The notes below the pieces were generated by a model, which had not been told where the DNA came from, made no database searches, and was given only the letters and a program-made list of their open reading frames with translations. This document shows, one piece after another, positions 8,441-17,551 of a DNA stretch of 64,000 nucleotides; within the stretch, counting starts at the first letter, position 1, and each line of letters begins with the position of its first letter. Source of the DNA: Metasolibacillus fluoroglycofenilyticus (GTDB lineage Bacteria > Bacillota > Bacilli > Bacillales_A > Planococcaceae); assembly GCF_003049645.1 (NCBI RefSeq), contig NZ_PYWK01000001.1, forward strand, positions 186,001-250,000, written 5' to 3'. Position numbers and translations under genes: made by a program.

Positions 8441-9913
8441 ATGGAGCTGAAAAACTTTATAGCTGGTGAATGGGTGGAAAGCGGATTGCAGGCAATGCCT
8501 ATTATTAATCCAGCAACAGGTGAGCAACTAGGTACAGTGCCACTCTCAACAAAAACAGAAATTGATGTAGCTGTTCAAGCTGCAAAAGAAGCACAGAAGA
8601 GTTGGGCGTTGTTGCCCGCACCGAAACGTGCAGATTATTTATATGAAATTGGTTTTAAAATGAAGGAGAAAAAAGAACATTTAGCTCAGGTTTTGACAAA
8701 GGAAATGGGAAAAGTCATTGAAGAGGCACGTGGAGAGGTGCAGGAAGGCATCGATATGGCACTTTACATGGCTGGTGAAGGACGTAGATTATTTGGTGAA
8801 ACAACACCATCAGAGTTAGCCAATAAATTTGCGATGAGTGTACGTTCACCAATTGGCGTAGTTGGATTAATTACACCATGGAATTTCCCGATTGCTATCG
8901 CAACATGGAAGGCGTTTCCCGCTATCGTAGCAGGCAACACATTTGTTTGGAAGCCTTCTAATGAAACGCCGATGATGGCCTATGAGCTAGCAAAGATTTT
9001 CGAAGAGGTCGGTTTGCCTAAAGGGGTAGCGAATGTTGTATTTGGTACAGGTCCAACAATTGGCACAGCAATGATTGAGCATCCTGATGTACGGGTGATT
9101 TCCTTTACGGGCTCAACAGCTACTGGTAGTAAGGTGGCGGAACTTGGGGGGAAACATTTAAAGAAAATCTCGCTTGAAATGGGCGGTAAAAACGCGGTTA
9201 TCGTTATGGATGATGCAGATATTGATTTAGCTGTACAAGGAATTGTTTGGAGTGCTTTTGGAACAGCAGGGCAGCGCTGTACGGCATGCAGTCGTATTAT
9301 TGTGCATCGCGATGTGAAGGAAGAGCTAGAAGAAAAGCTACTAAGAGAAATGCAAGCGATTACAATTGGTGATGGGCTTGATCCGAAGGTTAAAGTAGGT
9401 CCTGTTATAAATCGTCAAGCGCTCGAGAAAATTAATCATTATGTTCAGCTTGGGAAGCAAGAAGGGGCAACATTATTAACAGGTGGCCGCATCTTAACGG
9501 ACACACCATACGATAAAGGTTTTTATTTTGAGCCAACCGTTTTCACGAATGTGCAACCGGATATGATTATTGCACAGGAGGAGATTTTTGGACCTGTTGT
9601 TAGCATTATTGCAATTGATAGTCTAGAGCAGGCAATCGAAGTAAATAATGGTGTGCGCTTTGGTTTATCAAGTTCTATTTTCTCACGTAATGTGAATACG
9701 ATATTTAAAGCACAGCAGCTTTTAGATACAGGTATCGTTTATGTGAATGCGGGAACGACAGGAGCTGAAATCCATTTACCATTTGGTGGTACAAAGGGGA
9801 CGGGTAATGGTCACAGAGATTCAGGTCAGGCTGCTCTTGACGTTTACACAGAATGGAAAAGCATTTATGTAGACTATAGCGGTACTTTACAAAGAGCGCA
9901 AATTGATACGTAA
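8441..9913 (+). CDS. Aldehyde dehydrogenase, probably acting on alpha-aminoadipate semialdehyde
   Basis: A 490-residue NAD(P)-dependent aldehyde dehydrogenase. It shows the N-terminal INPATGEQLGTVPL, the cofactor region TPWNFPIAIATWK, the GSTATG turn, the general base in SLEMGGKNA, and the catalytic cysteine in GTAGQRCTACSR. EEIFGPV and LPFGGTKGTGNGHRDSG follow near the C-terminus. GGAGAG precedes the ATG. The substrate cannot be read from the motifs alone. The next gene resembles lysine 6-dehydrogenase, whose product is in equilibrium with alpha-aminoadipate 6-semialdehyde, which makes that aldehyde the most economical candidate. Succinate-semialdehyde-type activity is the main alternative. 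Confidence 0.88.
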   Translation: MELKNFIAGEWVESGLQAMPIINPATGEQLGTVPLSTKTEIDVAVQAAKEAQKSWALLPAPKRADYLYEIGFKMKEKKEHLAQVLTKEMGKVIEEARGEVQEGIDMALYMAGEGRRLFGETTPSELANKFAMSVRSPIGVVGLITPWNFPIAIATWKAFPAIVAGNTFVWKPSNETPMMAYELAKIFEEVGLPKGVANVVFGTGPTIGTAMIEHPDVRVISFTGSTATGSKVAELGGKHLKKISLEMGGKNAVIVMDDADIDLAVQGIVWSAFGTAGQRCTACSRIIVHRDVKEELEEKLLREMQAITIGDGLDPKVKVGPVINRQALEKINHYVQLGKQEGATLLTGGRILTDTPYDKGFYFEPTVFTNVQPDMIIAQEEIFGPVVSIIAIDSLEQAIEVNNGVRFGLSSSIFSRNVNTIFKAQQLLDTGIVYVNAGTTGAEIHLPFGGTKGTGNGHRDSGQAALDVYTEWKSIYVDYSGTLQRAQIDT

Positions 9914-10011
9914 CGCTTAAATTCAACTATTCTATCATTTTTAATACGAATAAATTCTTCTAAGTGCAGTGCTTTAATAATTTTCATTTACTTCAAGAAA
10001 AGTGCGTACAG

Positions 10012-10050
10012 CTGTTGGGAAATCTAGCATTTATCTGCTTTTCCGACAGT
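10012..10050 (+). terminator. Hairpin between aldehyde dehydrogenase and dehydrogenase genes
   Basis: CTGTTGGGAAA near 10012 pairs imperfectly with TTTTCCGACAG near 10040-10050. It lacks a strong T-run and may only attenuate transcription into the next gene. Confidence 0.45.
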
Positions 10051-10086
10051 CCCACATGACATACTAAATAAAAGGGGTTGGATTAC

Positions 10087-11259
10087 ATGAAAGTAGTAGT
10101 TCTAGGTGCAGGTTTAATGGGGAAAGAAGTAGCACGAGATTTAGTAGCAAGTGAATCGGTTGAAAAAGTATACTTAGCAGACTTAGTAGTAGGCGCGGCA
10201 GAGGAATTTGTCGCTACATTAAATACAAATAAAGTAGAGGTTATTGCATTAGATGCAACATCAGACGAATCATTGCGCAATGTTATGTCAAAGGGTCATG
10301 TTGCAATCAACGCATTATTTTATGAATTCAATGAAGCGGTAGCAAGGGCAGCGATTGCTACAGGGGTTCACTCTGTTGACCTAGGTGGACATATTGGCGG
10401 TGTGACAGAGCATGTACTTGCAATGGCAGATGAAGCAAAGGCGGCAGGCGTTACGATTATACCGGATTTAGGGGTTGCGCCGGGGATGGTTAATATTTTA
10501 GCAGGATACGGAGCGTCGAAATTAGATAAGGTGGAATCAATTAAACTTTATGTAGGCGGTATTCCGACAGAGCCGAAGCCACCGCTGCACTACACACATG
10601 TATTCTCGTTAGAAGGGGTTTTTGACCATTATACAGAGCCATCAAAAATGATTCAAGATAGCAAATTAACCGAGGTAGAATCTTTGACGGGTGTAGAGCC
10701 AATTTACTTTGATGAATTTGGGGTGTTGGAGGCATTTTATACATCTGGAGGTATCTCGACATTGCACCAAACATTCCCGCATGTAAAAACACTGGAATAT
10801 AAAACAATTCGCTATAAAGGGCATGTTGAAAAATTCAAGCTTTTAGCAGACTTAGATTTCTTAAGCAAAGATAATATGGTAGAGGTAGGCAACCATGAAA
10901 TAAGCGTGCGTGAAGTTGTACGTGAAGCTTTAAAGAAAAAGTTAGAGCTAGGCAAGAAAGTAGATGCAGTATTATTACGTGCTATTATAGCGGGTGAAAA
11001 ATCAGAAGAGCAAGTCACATATGAGTACGAAATGGTTGTGAAAAAAGATTTAGAGACAGGCGTAACTGCAATGGCTCGTGCTACAGCAAATACAGCATCG
11101 GTTGTGGCGCAAATGCTCGGCAATGGCGTTATTTCAGAGCGAGGTGTTTTCGCACCAGAGTCCATTGTGCCAGGTGGAACATATATTGAGGAAATGGCAA
11201 AGCGCGGTGTAGATATTAAAGAAACCTCACATCGCTCCGCAATGATTGTAAAATGGTAA
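10087..11259 (+). CDS. Saccharopine dehydrogenase-family oxidoreductase, lysine 6-dehydrogenase-like
   Basis: A 390-residue protein with an N-terminal Rossmann fold (VVVLGAGLMGKEVARDL) and the saccharopine dehydrogenase C-terminal domain (DLGVAPGMVNILAGYGASKLDKVESI, then TEPKPPLHYTHVFSLEGV). Its length and single-domain layout match L-lysine 6-dehydrogenase, which oxidatively deaminates the side-chain amine of lysine. Saccharopine reductases are the main alternative. The ATG at 10087 is preferred to the TTG at 10078 because AAGGGG at 10073-10077 is correctly spaced for it. With the preceding aldehyde dehydrogenase it would convert lysine to alpha-aminoadipate (inference). Confidence 0.82.
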   Translation: MKVVVLGAGLMGKEVARDLVASESVEKVYLADLVVGAAEEFVATLNTNKVEVIALDATSDESLRNVMSKGHVAINALFYEFNEAVARAAIATGVHSVDLGGHIGGVTEHVLAMADEAKAAGVTIIPDLGVAPGMVNILAGYGASKLDKVESIKLYVGGIPTEPKPPLHYTHVFSLEGVFDHYTEPSKMIQDSKLTEVESLTGVEPIYFDEFGVLEAFYTSGGISTLHQTFPHVKTLEYKTIRYKGHVEKFKLLADLDFLSKDNMVEVGNHEISVREVVREALKKKLELGKKVDAVLLRAIIAGEKSEEQVTYEYEMVVKKDLETGVTAMARATANTASVVAQMLGNGVISERGVFAPESIVPGGTYIEEMAKRGVDIKETSHRSAMIVKW

Positions 11260-11266
11260 AATGGGG

Positions 11267-11310
11267 TATGGCTGTAGGGAAAGTGATTTCTCCTGCAGCC
11301 ATATTTATTT
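11267..11310 (+). terminator. Intrinsic terminator after the lysine 6-dehydrogenase-like gene
   Basis: TATGGCTGTAGG at 11267-11278 pairs with CCTGCAGCCATA at 11292-11303 with one mismatch, followed by TTTATTTT. Confidence 0.8.
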
Positions 11311-11349
11311 TGAGGGAAGCGCCTTTCTCAAGATTTCAATTTTCCCTAA

Positions 11350-11746
11350 GTGCAGTTGGAAATTAGCTCTATGCTTATTTTAACAAGTGAATTCTTTGAA
11401 GAAAGCAATACCTACAGCATCCAAAATGTCGATTATGCATTCCCCTATTTAGTTGATTCGAGAAAAACATGGACTAGCATTAGTCGAGGTGTAATTGATT
11501 TTCAGATTTATCCCGCTAACGGGCAGTAAAACTCCCACTTCAAGTCTAAAGTGAAGTCGGATTAAGGATAAGTGGTAGATTAACTGCCCGTAAAAGCCCG
11601 AATGGTTCAACTAACATTCAGTGGGGAAGGGCGTCCACTGAAAGAAGTTTCACTTTATCTAAAAAAACTGTAACGAAATTGGTGATGTACCGTCTTATTT
11701 AATGACATGGAAAGAAAACCATAAAAAGGAGTGGAGAAAAGCATGA
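11350..11746 (+). pseudogene. Small gene split by a 150-bp repeat
   Basis: An open frame (internal ATG at 11371; MLILTSEFFEESNTYSIQNV, then GVIDFQ) runs into the repeat at about 11507. It resumes after it as NCNEIGDVPSYLMTWKENHK and ends at 11746, where its TGA overlaps the ATG of the next gene. The two halves rejoin almost in frame if the repeat and one A of the following A-run are removed. I do not recognise the protein family. The overlap with the next ATG suggests the gene was once translationally coupled to the beta-propeller gene. Both halves look like real coding sequence, but no database support is available. Confidence 0.45.
11507..11659 (+). repeat. About 150-bp structured repeat inserted in a coding frame
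   Basis: The copy starts TTTATCCCGCTAACGGGCAG and ends GAAGTTTCACTTTATC. The complementary ACGGGCAGT/AACTGCCCGT and CATTCAGTGG/CCACTGA blocks are preserved. TTTATC occurs at both borders, which fits a 6-bp target duplication. This copy interrupts the small gene at 11350. Confidence 0.8.
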
Positions 11747-13887
11747 AAAAAATACGAGCAATAGGCACTTTATTTGCTATAGCTATTTTACTAATAACTG
11801 CGATTGCTTTGTTCGGAAATGAAAAAACGGCAGCTGCGGGTACAGCTACAGCGGTGTTAGAAGGGCAGCCATTTTATGCTGAATTTTCAGAAACTATCGA
11901 AGCTGCCAGCTTAACAAATGGCAAGGTATATGTTACAGATGCTACAGGAAAAAAGGTAGATGCGCGTTTGACATTAAACGAAACGGCTGATGCTATTATT
12001 GTTTGGGATTTAAGCCCTGGGCAATATACGCTATATGTTGAAAAAGGGGCGTCTAAAAAATTGACATTTAACAACAAGAAAAAGTCTGTTAAGTTTAATG
12101 TTGTGAAAGCGGTCGAGCAAATAAAGTCGACAAAGGATTTAGTAACTTATTTTGAAACGGTATTAAACAATCAAAATTTTGGTTATGGTCGTGTTCAAAA
12201 TGAAATGATGGAAACATCCGAATCTGTCGCTGATAGCGCGGCAAGTGGCAAATCTTCAGACCATTCGACAACGAATAATCAAGTAGAGGGCATTGAAGAA
12301 GGGGATATTGTTGTTACAGATGGACGCTATATTTATGCAATTGTTGAAAATGAGCTAGTCATTACAGATGCGAAAAACCCTAAAAATATAAAGGTTGTTG
12401 CCAAAAAGGCATTTAAGGATAATCAATATTTAACAAAGCTCATTTTACACAATTCATTATTAATTGTTGCGTATGATAGCTATGAGGAACGTCCTCTAGA
12501 AGGAAAAGATTATATGCAGTCGATATCGTTATCCAAGTTTGCCTTCTTTGATGTGGAAAATGCCGATAGCCCAAAATTGCTGCGTGAAATTGGGCAAGAA
12601 GGTCATATTGCAGGCATTCGTAAACAAGGTGATGTGTTATATATGGTAACGAATTCATCACCTAATTATTGGTTACTGCGTGAGGGAGTTGACGTAGAAT
12701 TACGTCCATACACATATGACAGCAATAGCCAAAATACATCGGAGCCAATGCCAATCGAAAAAATTTCAATTTTCCCTGGTAATACAGAGCCAAATTATAC
12801 AACATTATCAGCAATTGATTTAAAGGACTTGGCAAAAAATGAAGTGAAAACAGAAAGTTATTTAGGTAGTGGCTCTCAATTATACATGTCACAGAAGGCA
12901 ATTTATGTGACAGCACCTAAATATGATTATGCGGCTCCAGCAGCATCCAATCGTGCTATGACAGATATGATGATTATGCCAGCGGCTTCAAATACGCAAA
13001 TTTATAAATTTGCTATTGACCAAACGGCAATCAAATTAGTAGGGCAAGCAGAAGTAAAAGGAACGACATTAAATCAATTCTCAATGGATGAATACGAAGG
13101 GTACTTCCGCATTGCTACAACAGAGGGCTTTGCATGGGGGCGTAATGCCGATTCCAAAAACCATCTATTTATATTAGATAGTAACTTAAAGCAAGTTGGG
13201 GCATTAACAGATTTAGCAAGAGGTGAGCGTATCTTCTCAGCGCGCTTTATGGGTGATAAAGCGTATATCGTAACATTTAAAGAAGTGGACCCGCTATTTG
13301 TAATAGATGTGGCAAATCCAGCAAAGCCGAAAGTGTTAGGTGAGCTAAAAATTCCTGGCTTTAGTAACTATTTACACCCGCTTGATGATAAACATTTAAT
13401 CGGTATTGGCTATGACACAGAAATTCGTATGAATGAATATTCTAAAGAGCCATTTGTCATAACAAAAGGCATGAAGCTAGCGCTATTTGATGTAAGTGAT
13501 TTAGCGAATCCGAAAGAAAAGTCGGCAGTTATCATTGGAGGGCGTGGCACATATTCTGATGTGCAGTACGACCATAAAGCATTGCTTCGTCATGTTGAGA
13601 AAGGCTATTATGGCTTCCCTGTAACTTTATACGAAGAGAAAAATGCCAATGAAATGATTTACAAAGGCACAGGCTCACAAGTATATGAAGTGACAACGAA
13701 AGGAATTAAGCTGAAAGCTGACTTAATTGAGCCAGCACAAGCGACCCAAATGTACGAGGAATGGGATAAGACGGTTCGCCGTATGATTTATATTGATAAT
13801 TCACTATATACAATTTCACAAAGCGGTATTGTTAGCTATGACTTAAATACTTTTGAGAAATTAAGCAAAGTGAATTTCTCAAAATAA
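11743..13887 (+). CDS. Exported beta-propeller domain protein (COG4880-like)
   Basis: A 714-residue protein. An N-terminal signal or anchor helix (about 5-28) is followed by a beta-rich Ig-like segment (FYAEFSETIEAASLTNGKVY). The long C-terminal propeller region shows the diagnostic NNQVEGIEEGDIVVTDGRYI near residue 185 and later blades such as KAYIVTFKEVDPLFVIDV and MIYIDNSLYTISQSGIVSYD. This matches the secreted C-terminal beta-propeller family distantly related to WD40. No enzymatic residues are apparent, and its function is unknown. The ATG at 11743 is preferred to GTG at 11731 because GGAG lies 6 bases before it. Confidence 0.85.
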   Translation: MKKIRAIGTLFAIAILLITAIALFGNEKTAAAGTATAVLEGQPFYAEFSETIEAASLTNGKVYVTDATGKKVDARLTLNETADAIIVWDLSPGQYTLYVEKGASKKLTFNNKKKSVKFNVVKAVEQIKSTKDLVTYFETVLNNQNFGYGRVQNEMMETSESVADSAASGKSSDHSTTNNQVEGIEEGDIVVTDGRYIYAIVENELVITDAKNPKNIKVVAKKAFKDNQYLTKLILHNSLLIVAYDSYEERPLEGKDYMQSISLSKFAFFDVENADSPKLLREIGQEGHIAGIRKQGDVLYMVTNSSPNYWLLREGVDVELRPYTYDSNSQNTSEPMPIEKISIFPGNTEPNYTTLSAIDLKDLAKNEVKTESYLGSGSQLYMSQKAIYVTAPKYDYAAPAASNRAMTDMMIMPAASNTQIYKFAIDQTAIKLVGQAEVKGTTLNQFSMDEYEGYFRIATTEGFAWGRNADSKNHLFILDSNLKQVGALTDLARGERIFSARFMGDKAYIVTFKEVDPLFVIDVANPAKPKVLGELKIPGFSNYLHPLDDKHLIGIGYDTEIRMNEYSKEPFVITKGMKLALFDVSDLANPKEKSAVIIGGRGTYSDVQYDHKALLRHVEKGYYGFPVTLYEEKNANEMIYKGTGSQVYEVTTKGIKLKADLIEPAQATQMYEEWDKTVRRMIYIDNSLYTISQSGIVSYDLNTFEKLSKVNFSK

Positions 13888-13890
13888 AAA

Positions 13891-13924
13891 AGGGAAGCTG
13901 TCCGAATAGGCAGCTTCTTTTTTG
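13891..13924 (+). terminator. Intrinsic terminator after the beta-propeller gene
   Basis: GAAGCTG at 13894-13900 pairs with CAGCTTC at 13911-13917, followed by a run of T. Confidence 0.88.
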
Positions 13925-14039
13925 TGCAATTAAGAAAATCCAATTTGCACTTTATCTCTTTCCTTCGGTAGGAAATCCGCTAAACCTAGTGTTCTTGTCG
14001 TTTTCAAAGAATCCTCCTCTTGCTCTTTTAACGAGCAAG

Positions 14040-14061
14040 CATTTTATCCCGCATCAAAGCA
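14040..14061 (+). repeat. Remnant of the left end of the 150-bp repeat
   Basis: Only the end sequence ATTTTATCCCGCATCAAAGC is recognisable. The rest of the repeat is missing. Confidence 0.35.
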
Positions 14062-14070
14062 CAAACGAAA

Positions 14071-14110
14071 GCGTCCAACATACCAGCCGCCGCACGGCAT
14101 GTTAGACGCT
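14071..14110 (-). terminator. Hairpin terminator of the deacetylase gene, conserved-loop type
   Basis: GCGTCCAACAT at 14071-14081 pairs with ATGTTAGACGC at 14099-14109 with one mismatch. The loop contains GCCGCCGCACGGC, a variant of the conserved loop seen in other hairpins of this window. It lies 7 bases beyond the stop of the minus-strand gene. Confidence 0.75.
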
Positions 14111-14116
14111 CCCCCA

Positions 14117-15553
14117 TTAATGGTATTTTAAAACTTCGCTTACTGTTACGAATGTATAGCCTTCCTCAATTAAATATTGAAGCACGGCCTCAAGACCATC
14201 CGCAGTTGAAGCATGGATATCATGCATTAAAATAATCGCATTATTGTGCATATGATTTTTTATAATCGGCAACAGTTGTTTGGCATCGCGATGCTTCCAA
14301 TCTAATGTATCAATCGTCCAATTGACAGAAGGGATTGGGATAAGTCCATTAACCCGCTGGTTTGTAGCACCATATGGGGGACGGAATACAGTGGCCGATT
14401 GTCCGATTGCTTGCTTAATGGCTTGTTCCGTCGAGTTATACTCTGCTAAAACTTGCTTAGAAGTAAGCTTTGTTAAAACGGGGTGGCTCCAAGAATGGTT
14501 TCCTACTTCATGCCCTGCATTATATACTTCTTGTGCAATTTCGGGATAATATTGTACGCGGCTACCAAGCATAAAGAACGTAGCCTTAGCATTATATTGC
14601 TCTAAAAGCTGTAAAACCTGTCTTGTTACTTTAGGGTCTGGTCCATCATCGAACGTTAGGGCAACGCGCTTAATATGATCCTGCTCAACTGAATCTGTAG
14701 ACGTATCTGGATTTGAGATAATCGTATCAGTGCTTACCATTTGTTCTTGGAATTGCTCAGCAAGAATAGGATTAATATATGAAAGAGAGGTAGTTACAGT
14801 AGAGATACCCATTTCAGGGCTAGCAATTTCACCCGAATCAAAATATAAAACTAATGCTTCATTTTGAATGGAGAAGCGCTCGAATAATCTCCATTTTGGT
14901 TCAGTTTTCGCCAGCATTTCTTCTTCTAATAAATGACCTTCAAATTCTATACTATCTGTAATTTGTGAGCGTATATGTGTTGAAAACACTTCTAGGTTTT
15001 TCAAGTTCTCTCCTAAAATAGCACGAATATCTAGGAGTTCACCAGTTTCATTATTATAAAAATAAGTTGTAACCGTCATTTCGTCACTGTTATTTGTTCG
15101 TAATTTTTTCTTTAGCACAAACGAATAGTAATGCTCTTTATATGGGTATGTTTCGAAGATAATATTTAATTCGCCAGGCTCGACTTCATTATTATCAACA
15201 TTTTTTTCTAAACGCATTTCCGCTATGTAATTTTTTTTCGAGGCTGCAATAAATTCAGTTACCGCCTCGTTAAAGGAATCTGAATTTGATTGAGGATATT
15301 GAATAGCATATGGCATTATTTTATCGTTTGAAATATCTGTCACAATGCGAATACCGGGGAAGCTAGATTGGCTTTCTGATACTTCTCCTTGTAAAGCATC
15401 TGTTTCAGTTTGTTCGGGCTCGTTCACTTGTTGGAACTTTGACTCTGGGTTAATAATTGTAAAGAATACAATGGCTGCTGCTAAAACGACGATTGCCCCA
15501 ATAAGAATTAGGTCAATCCATGGTCCACGTCTTTTTCTACGTTCAGTTTTCAT
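14117..15553 (-). CDS. Membrane-anchored polysaccharide deacetylase, PdaC-like
   Basis: A 478-residue protein. One N-terminal transmembrane anchor (LILIGAIVVLAAAIVFFTII) is followed by a DUF4163/DUF3298-type extracellular region (about 70-270). The C-terminal NodB domain (about 285-475) has intact catalytic motifs: LTFDDGPD with the base and metal Asp, HSWSHP with the two metal His, RPPYGATN, and ILMHDIH. B. subtilis PdaC has this domain order and deacetylates peptidoglycan N-acetylmuramic acid. Deacetylation of cell-wall glycan is therefore the likely role, giving lysozyme tolerance. AGGAG lies about 13 bases before the ATG. Confidence 0.88.
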   Translation of the reverse strand: MKTERRKRRGPWIDLILIGAIVVLAAAIVFFTIINPESKFQQVNEPEQTETDALQGEVSESQSSFPGIRIVTDISNDKIMPYAIQYPQSNSDSFNEAVTEFIAASKKNYIAEMRLEKNVDNNEVEPGELNIIFETYPYKEHYYSFVLKKKLRTNNSDEMTVTTYFYNNETGELLDIRAILGENLKNLEVFSTHIRSQITDSIEFEGHLLEEEMLAKTEPKWRLFERFSIQNEALVLYFDSGEIASPEMGISTVTTSLSYINPILAEQFQEQMVSTDTIISNPDTSTDSVEQDHIKRVALTFDDGPDPKVTRQVLQLLEQYNAKATFFMLGSRVQYYPEIAQEVYNAGHEVGNHSWSHPVLTKLTSKQVLAEYNSTEQAIKQAIGQSATVFRPPYGATNQRVNGLIPIPSVNWTIDTLDWKHRDAKQLLPIIKNHMHNNAIILMHDIHASTADGLEAVLQYLIEEGYTFVTVSEVLKYH

Positions 15554-15639
15554 GTTGCGTTAAGGGCTCCTTTCTGTTATAAAATATAGACGAATAAGCG
15601 CTGAAAAAAGACGACAGATTTTGAAAAAATGTTGATTAT

Positions 15640-15753
15640 TTTATCCTGCATTAACGGGCAGTAAGATGCCCACTTCAAGATTTAAGTGAAAATACGCTAA
15701 AGGATAAGTGAGAGATGAGGGGAACCCCCACTGATTGAAGTTTCACTTTATTT
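15640..15753 (+). repeat. Shortened copy of the 150-bp structured repeat
   Basis: It starts TTTATCCTGCATTAACGGGC and ends TGAAGTTTCACTTTATTT. The central part, from the second ACTGCCCGT block to CATTCAGTGG, is deleted, leaving about 114 bp. No gene or clear signal was found in 15754-16052 apart from the ribosome site of the next gene. Confidence 0.7.
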
Positions 15754-16052
15754 AGGCGGATAATCAAATACACGCTAATATGTATATAATCGAATCGGCT
15801 TAATGACTTTAGTTTTTGAAGAGGGGTTTTCAAGCATGCTCGAAAAAACCTAGTTGAAGCCGCACTCCGAGAAAAGCGTCCCCGGTAATGGAAATCAACG
15901 AATTGTTAGGCGTTGTTTATAAAATAAAGGTTAATCAATACGCCTGATTTAATCTATTACGACTTGAATATAAAGATAGTAGTCACTACTATTAAGAGAA
16001 ATAGATAAAGTTTGCTTTTAGTTCAGTTAAAATACCAAGGGAGGTTTGAAAG

Positions 16053-16805
16053 ATGATAGAGAAGCCCCAACAAAACGAACTAGCCATTGATTGCTTCTTA
16101 TTGGCTGGTCGCATTATGATGGAAAGTGGAGCAGAAACATATCGAGTGGAGGATACGATGCTTCGAATGGCGCGTTCACAAAATATGAATGATGCCCAAA
16201 GCTATGTAACTCCAACTGGTATTATATTTTCTCTCGGTAAAACACAGCCGACACGTATTTCAGCTATTTCAACAAGAGTGACAGATTTACACCGTATTGC
16301 ACTTGTTAATAATGTGTCGCGAAAGCTTACATCTCACATCATAACATTAGAACAAGCATATGACGAGTTAAATAAGATACAAAAAACAAATTATTTTCTA
16401 CCAATTATTATACAGGTTTTAGCAGCCTCCTTTGCTAGTATTAGCTTTTTAATATTATTTGGTGGAATATGGGGAGATATGCCGGCAGCCTTCATAGCAG
16501 GCGGCGCGGGGCTATATGTTGCAACAATGATGCAGAAGCTAACTCGGGTAAAATTTTTCTCTGAGTTTGTTGCTACACTTGTAGTTGGAATGATTGCCTC
16601 ACTGGCGCTTTATTTCGGTTATGGCACACAAATAGATAAAATTATAATTGGTTCTGTTATGCCGCTTGTACCCGGTCTTCTTATTACAAATGCGGTACGT
16701 GATTTAATGGCAGGGCATTTTACCGCTGGGATGGCAAAGGGCGCTGAAGCCTTTTTAACAGCATTTGCAATCGGTGCAGGCATTGCACTTGTGATGGCAT
16801 GGTAA
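16053..16805 (+). CDS. Threonine/serine exporter, ThrE N-terminal half (DUF1212)
   Basis: A 250-residue protein. The cytoplasmic N-terminal domain (LLAGRIMMESGAETYRVEDT, then YVTPTGIIFSL) is followed by about five membrane helices from residue 112 and the motif PLVPGLLITNAVRDLMAGH. In Corynebacterium ThrE is one polypeptide exporting threonine and serine. In many Firmicutes it is split as here. GGGAGG precedes the ATG. The second half starts 14 bases downstream, and the two should assemble into one transporter. Confidence 0.92.
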   Translation: MIEKPQQNELAIDCFLLAGRIMMESGAETYRVEDTMLRMARSQNMNDAQSYVTPTGIIFSLGKTQPTRISAISTRVTDLHRIALVNNVSRKLTSHIITLEQAYDELNKIQKTNYFLPIIIQVLAASFASISFLILFGGIWGDMPAAFIAGGAGLYVATMMQKLTRVKFFSEFVATLVVGMIASLALYFGYGTQIDKIIIGSVMPLVPGLLITNAVRDLMAGHFTAGMAKGAEAFLTAFAIGAGIALVMAW

Positions 16806-16818
16806 CGGAGGGGAATAG

Positions 16819-17292
16819 ATGGAGTATATCATTCAAATAATTTTTAGCTTTATAGCAACAGCCTGTTTTGGTGTAATATTTAATGCACCAATTAAAGCTA
16901 TTCCATATTGTGGAGCCGTTGGAGCAATCGGCTGGCTCATTTACTATGAGCTTGGGTCGCATGGGGTGGACGAGGTGAAAGCCTCATTTGCTGGCGCATT
17001 TGTTGTAGCTATTTTAGCTCAAGCATTAGCAAGAAGATTCCGTATGCCAATGATTATTTATAGTGTATCAGGCATTATCCCGCTTGTTCCGGGAGGGGTT
17101 GCCTACAATACGATGCGCAGCATTGTAGAGCTAGATTATGCATTAGGAATGCAAAATGGAATGCGCGTCTTTATGATTTCAGGGGCCATCGCGATGGGGC
17201 TCGTATTTGCTGAAGTTATAATGCAAATTTTGTTTAGCATGCTACGAAAAGGAAAAACCTCTATCCAATCATTTGTGAAAGTGAAAAGATAG
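16819..17292 (+). CDS. Threonine/serine exporter, ThrE C-terminal half (DUF3815)
   Basis: A 157-residue membrane protein with four or five helices and the conserved VSGIIPLVPGGVAYNTMRSI, which mirrors the PLVPG motif of the partner. CGGAGGGG precedes the ATG. It is co-transcribed with the N-terminal half and should form the other part of the permease. The C-terminus is basic (KVKR). Confidence 0.92.
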   Translation: MEYIIQIIFSFIATACFGVIFNAPIKAIPYCGAVGAIGWLIYYELGSHGVDEVKASFAGAFVVAILAQALARRFRMPMIIYSVSGIIPLVPGGVAYNTMRSIVELDYALGMQNGMRVFMISGAIAMGLVFAEVIMQILFSMLRKGKTSIQSFVKVKR

Positions 17293-17330
17293 GCTTCGAA
17301 TGTAAAAACGTAGAATAAACTTTGGAGCGG

Positions 17331-17530
17331 GGAGTTGTCCGAAAAGTCTATTTTGTTTTGACACCGCATTGAAATCAATGTTCCCTTTTACTGAAGGATA
17401 ACACTGCTAAAGCCAATGTTCATCCCATTTTTAAAAGAGGCGTTTTCTGTTTATACGAATCAACATTTTGTGAAACATCATCGCTACTGTCCAAAATGCC
17501 GGCTATGCTCGACTTTTTGGACAGTCCCCC
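17331..17530. mobile_element. About 200-bp MITE-like element, copy A
   Basis: The left end GGAGTTGTCCGAAAAGT and the inverted right end (GGGGACTGTCCAAAAAGT on the opposite strand) form an imperfect terminal inverted repeat. Flanking GAGCGGGG and CCCCGCTC extend it. The interior (GCATTGAAATCAATG, AACACTGCTAAAGCCAATG, TAAAAGAGGCGTTTTCTG) is shared with copies at 39238 and 50431. It contains no transposase gene. The right end carries a hairpin that can act as a terminator between these convergent genes. Confidence 0.7.
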
Positions 17531-17551
17531 GCTCGTCTTAATGTTTTCCTT

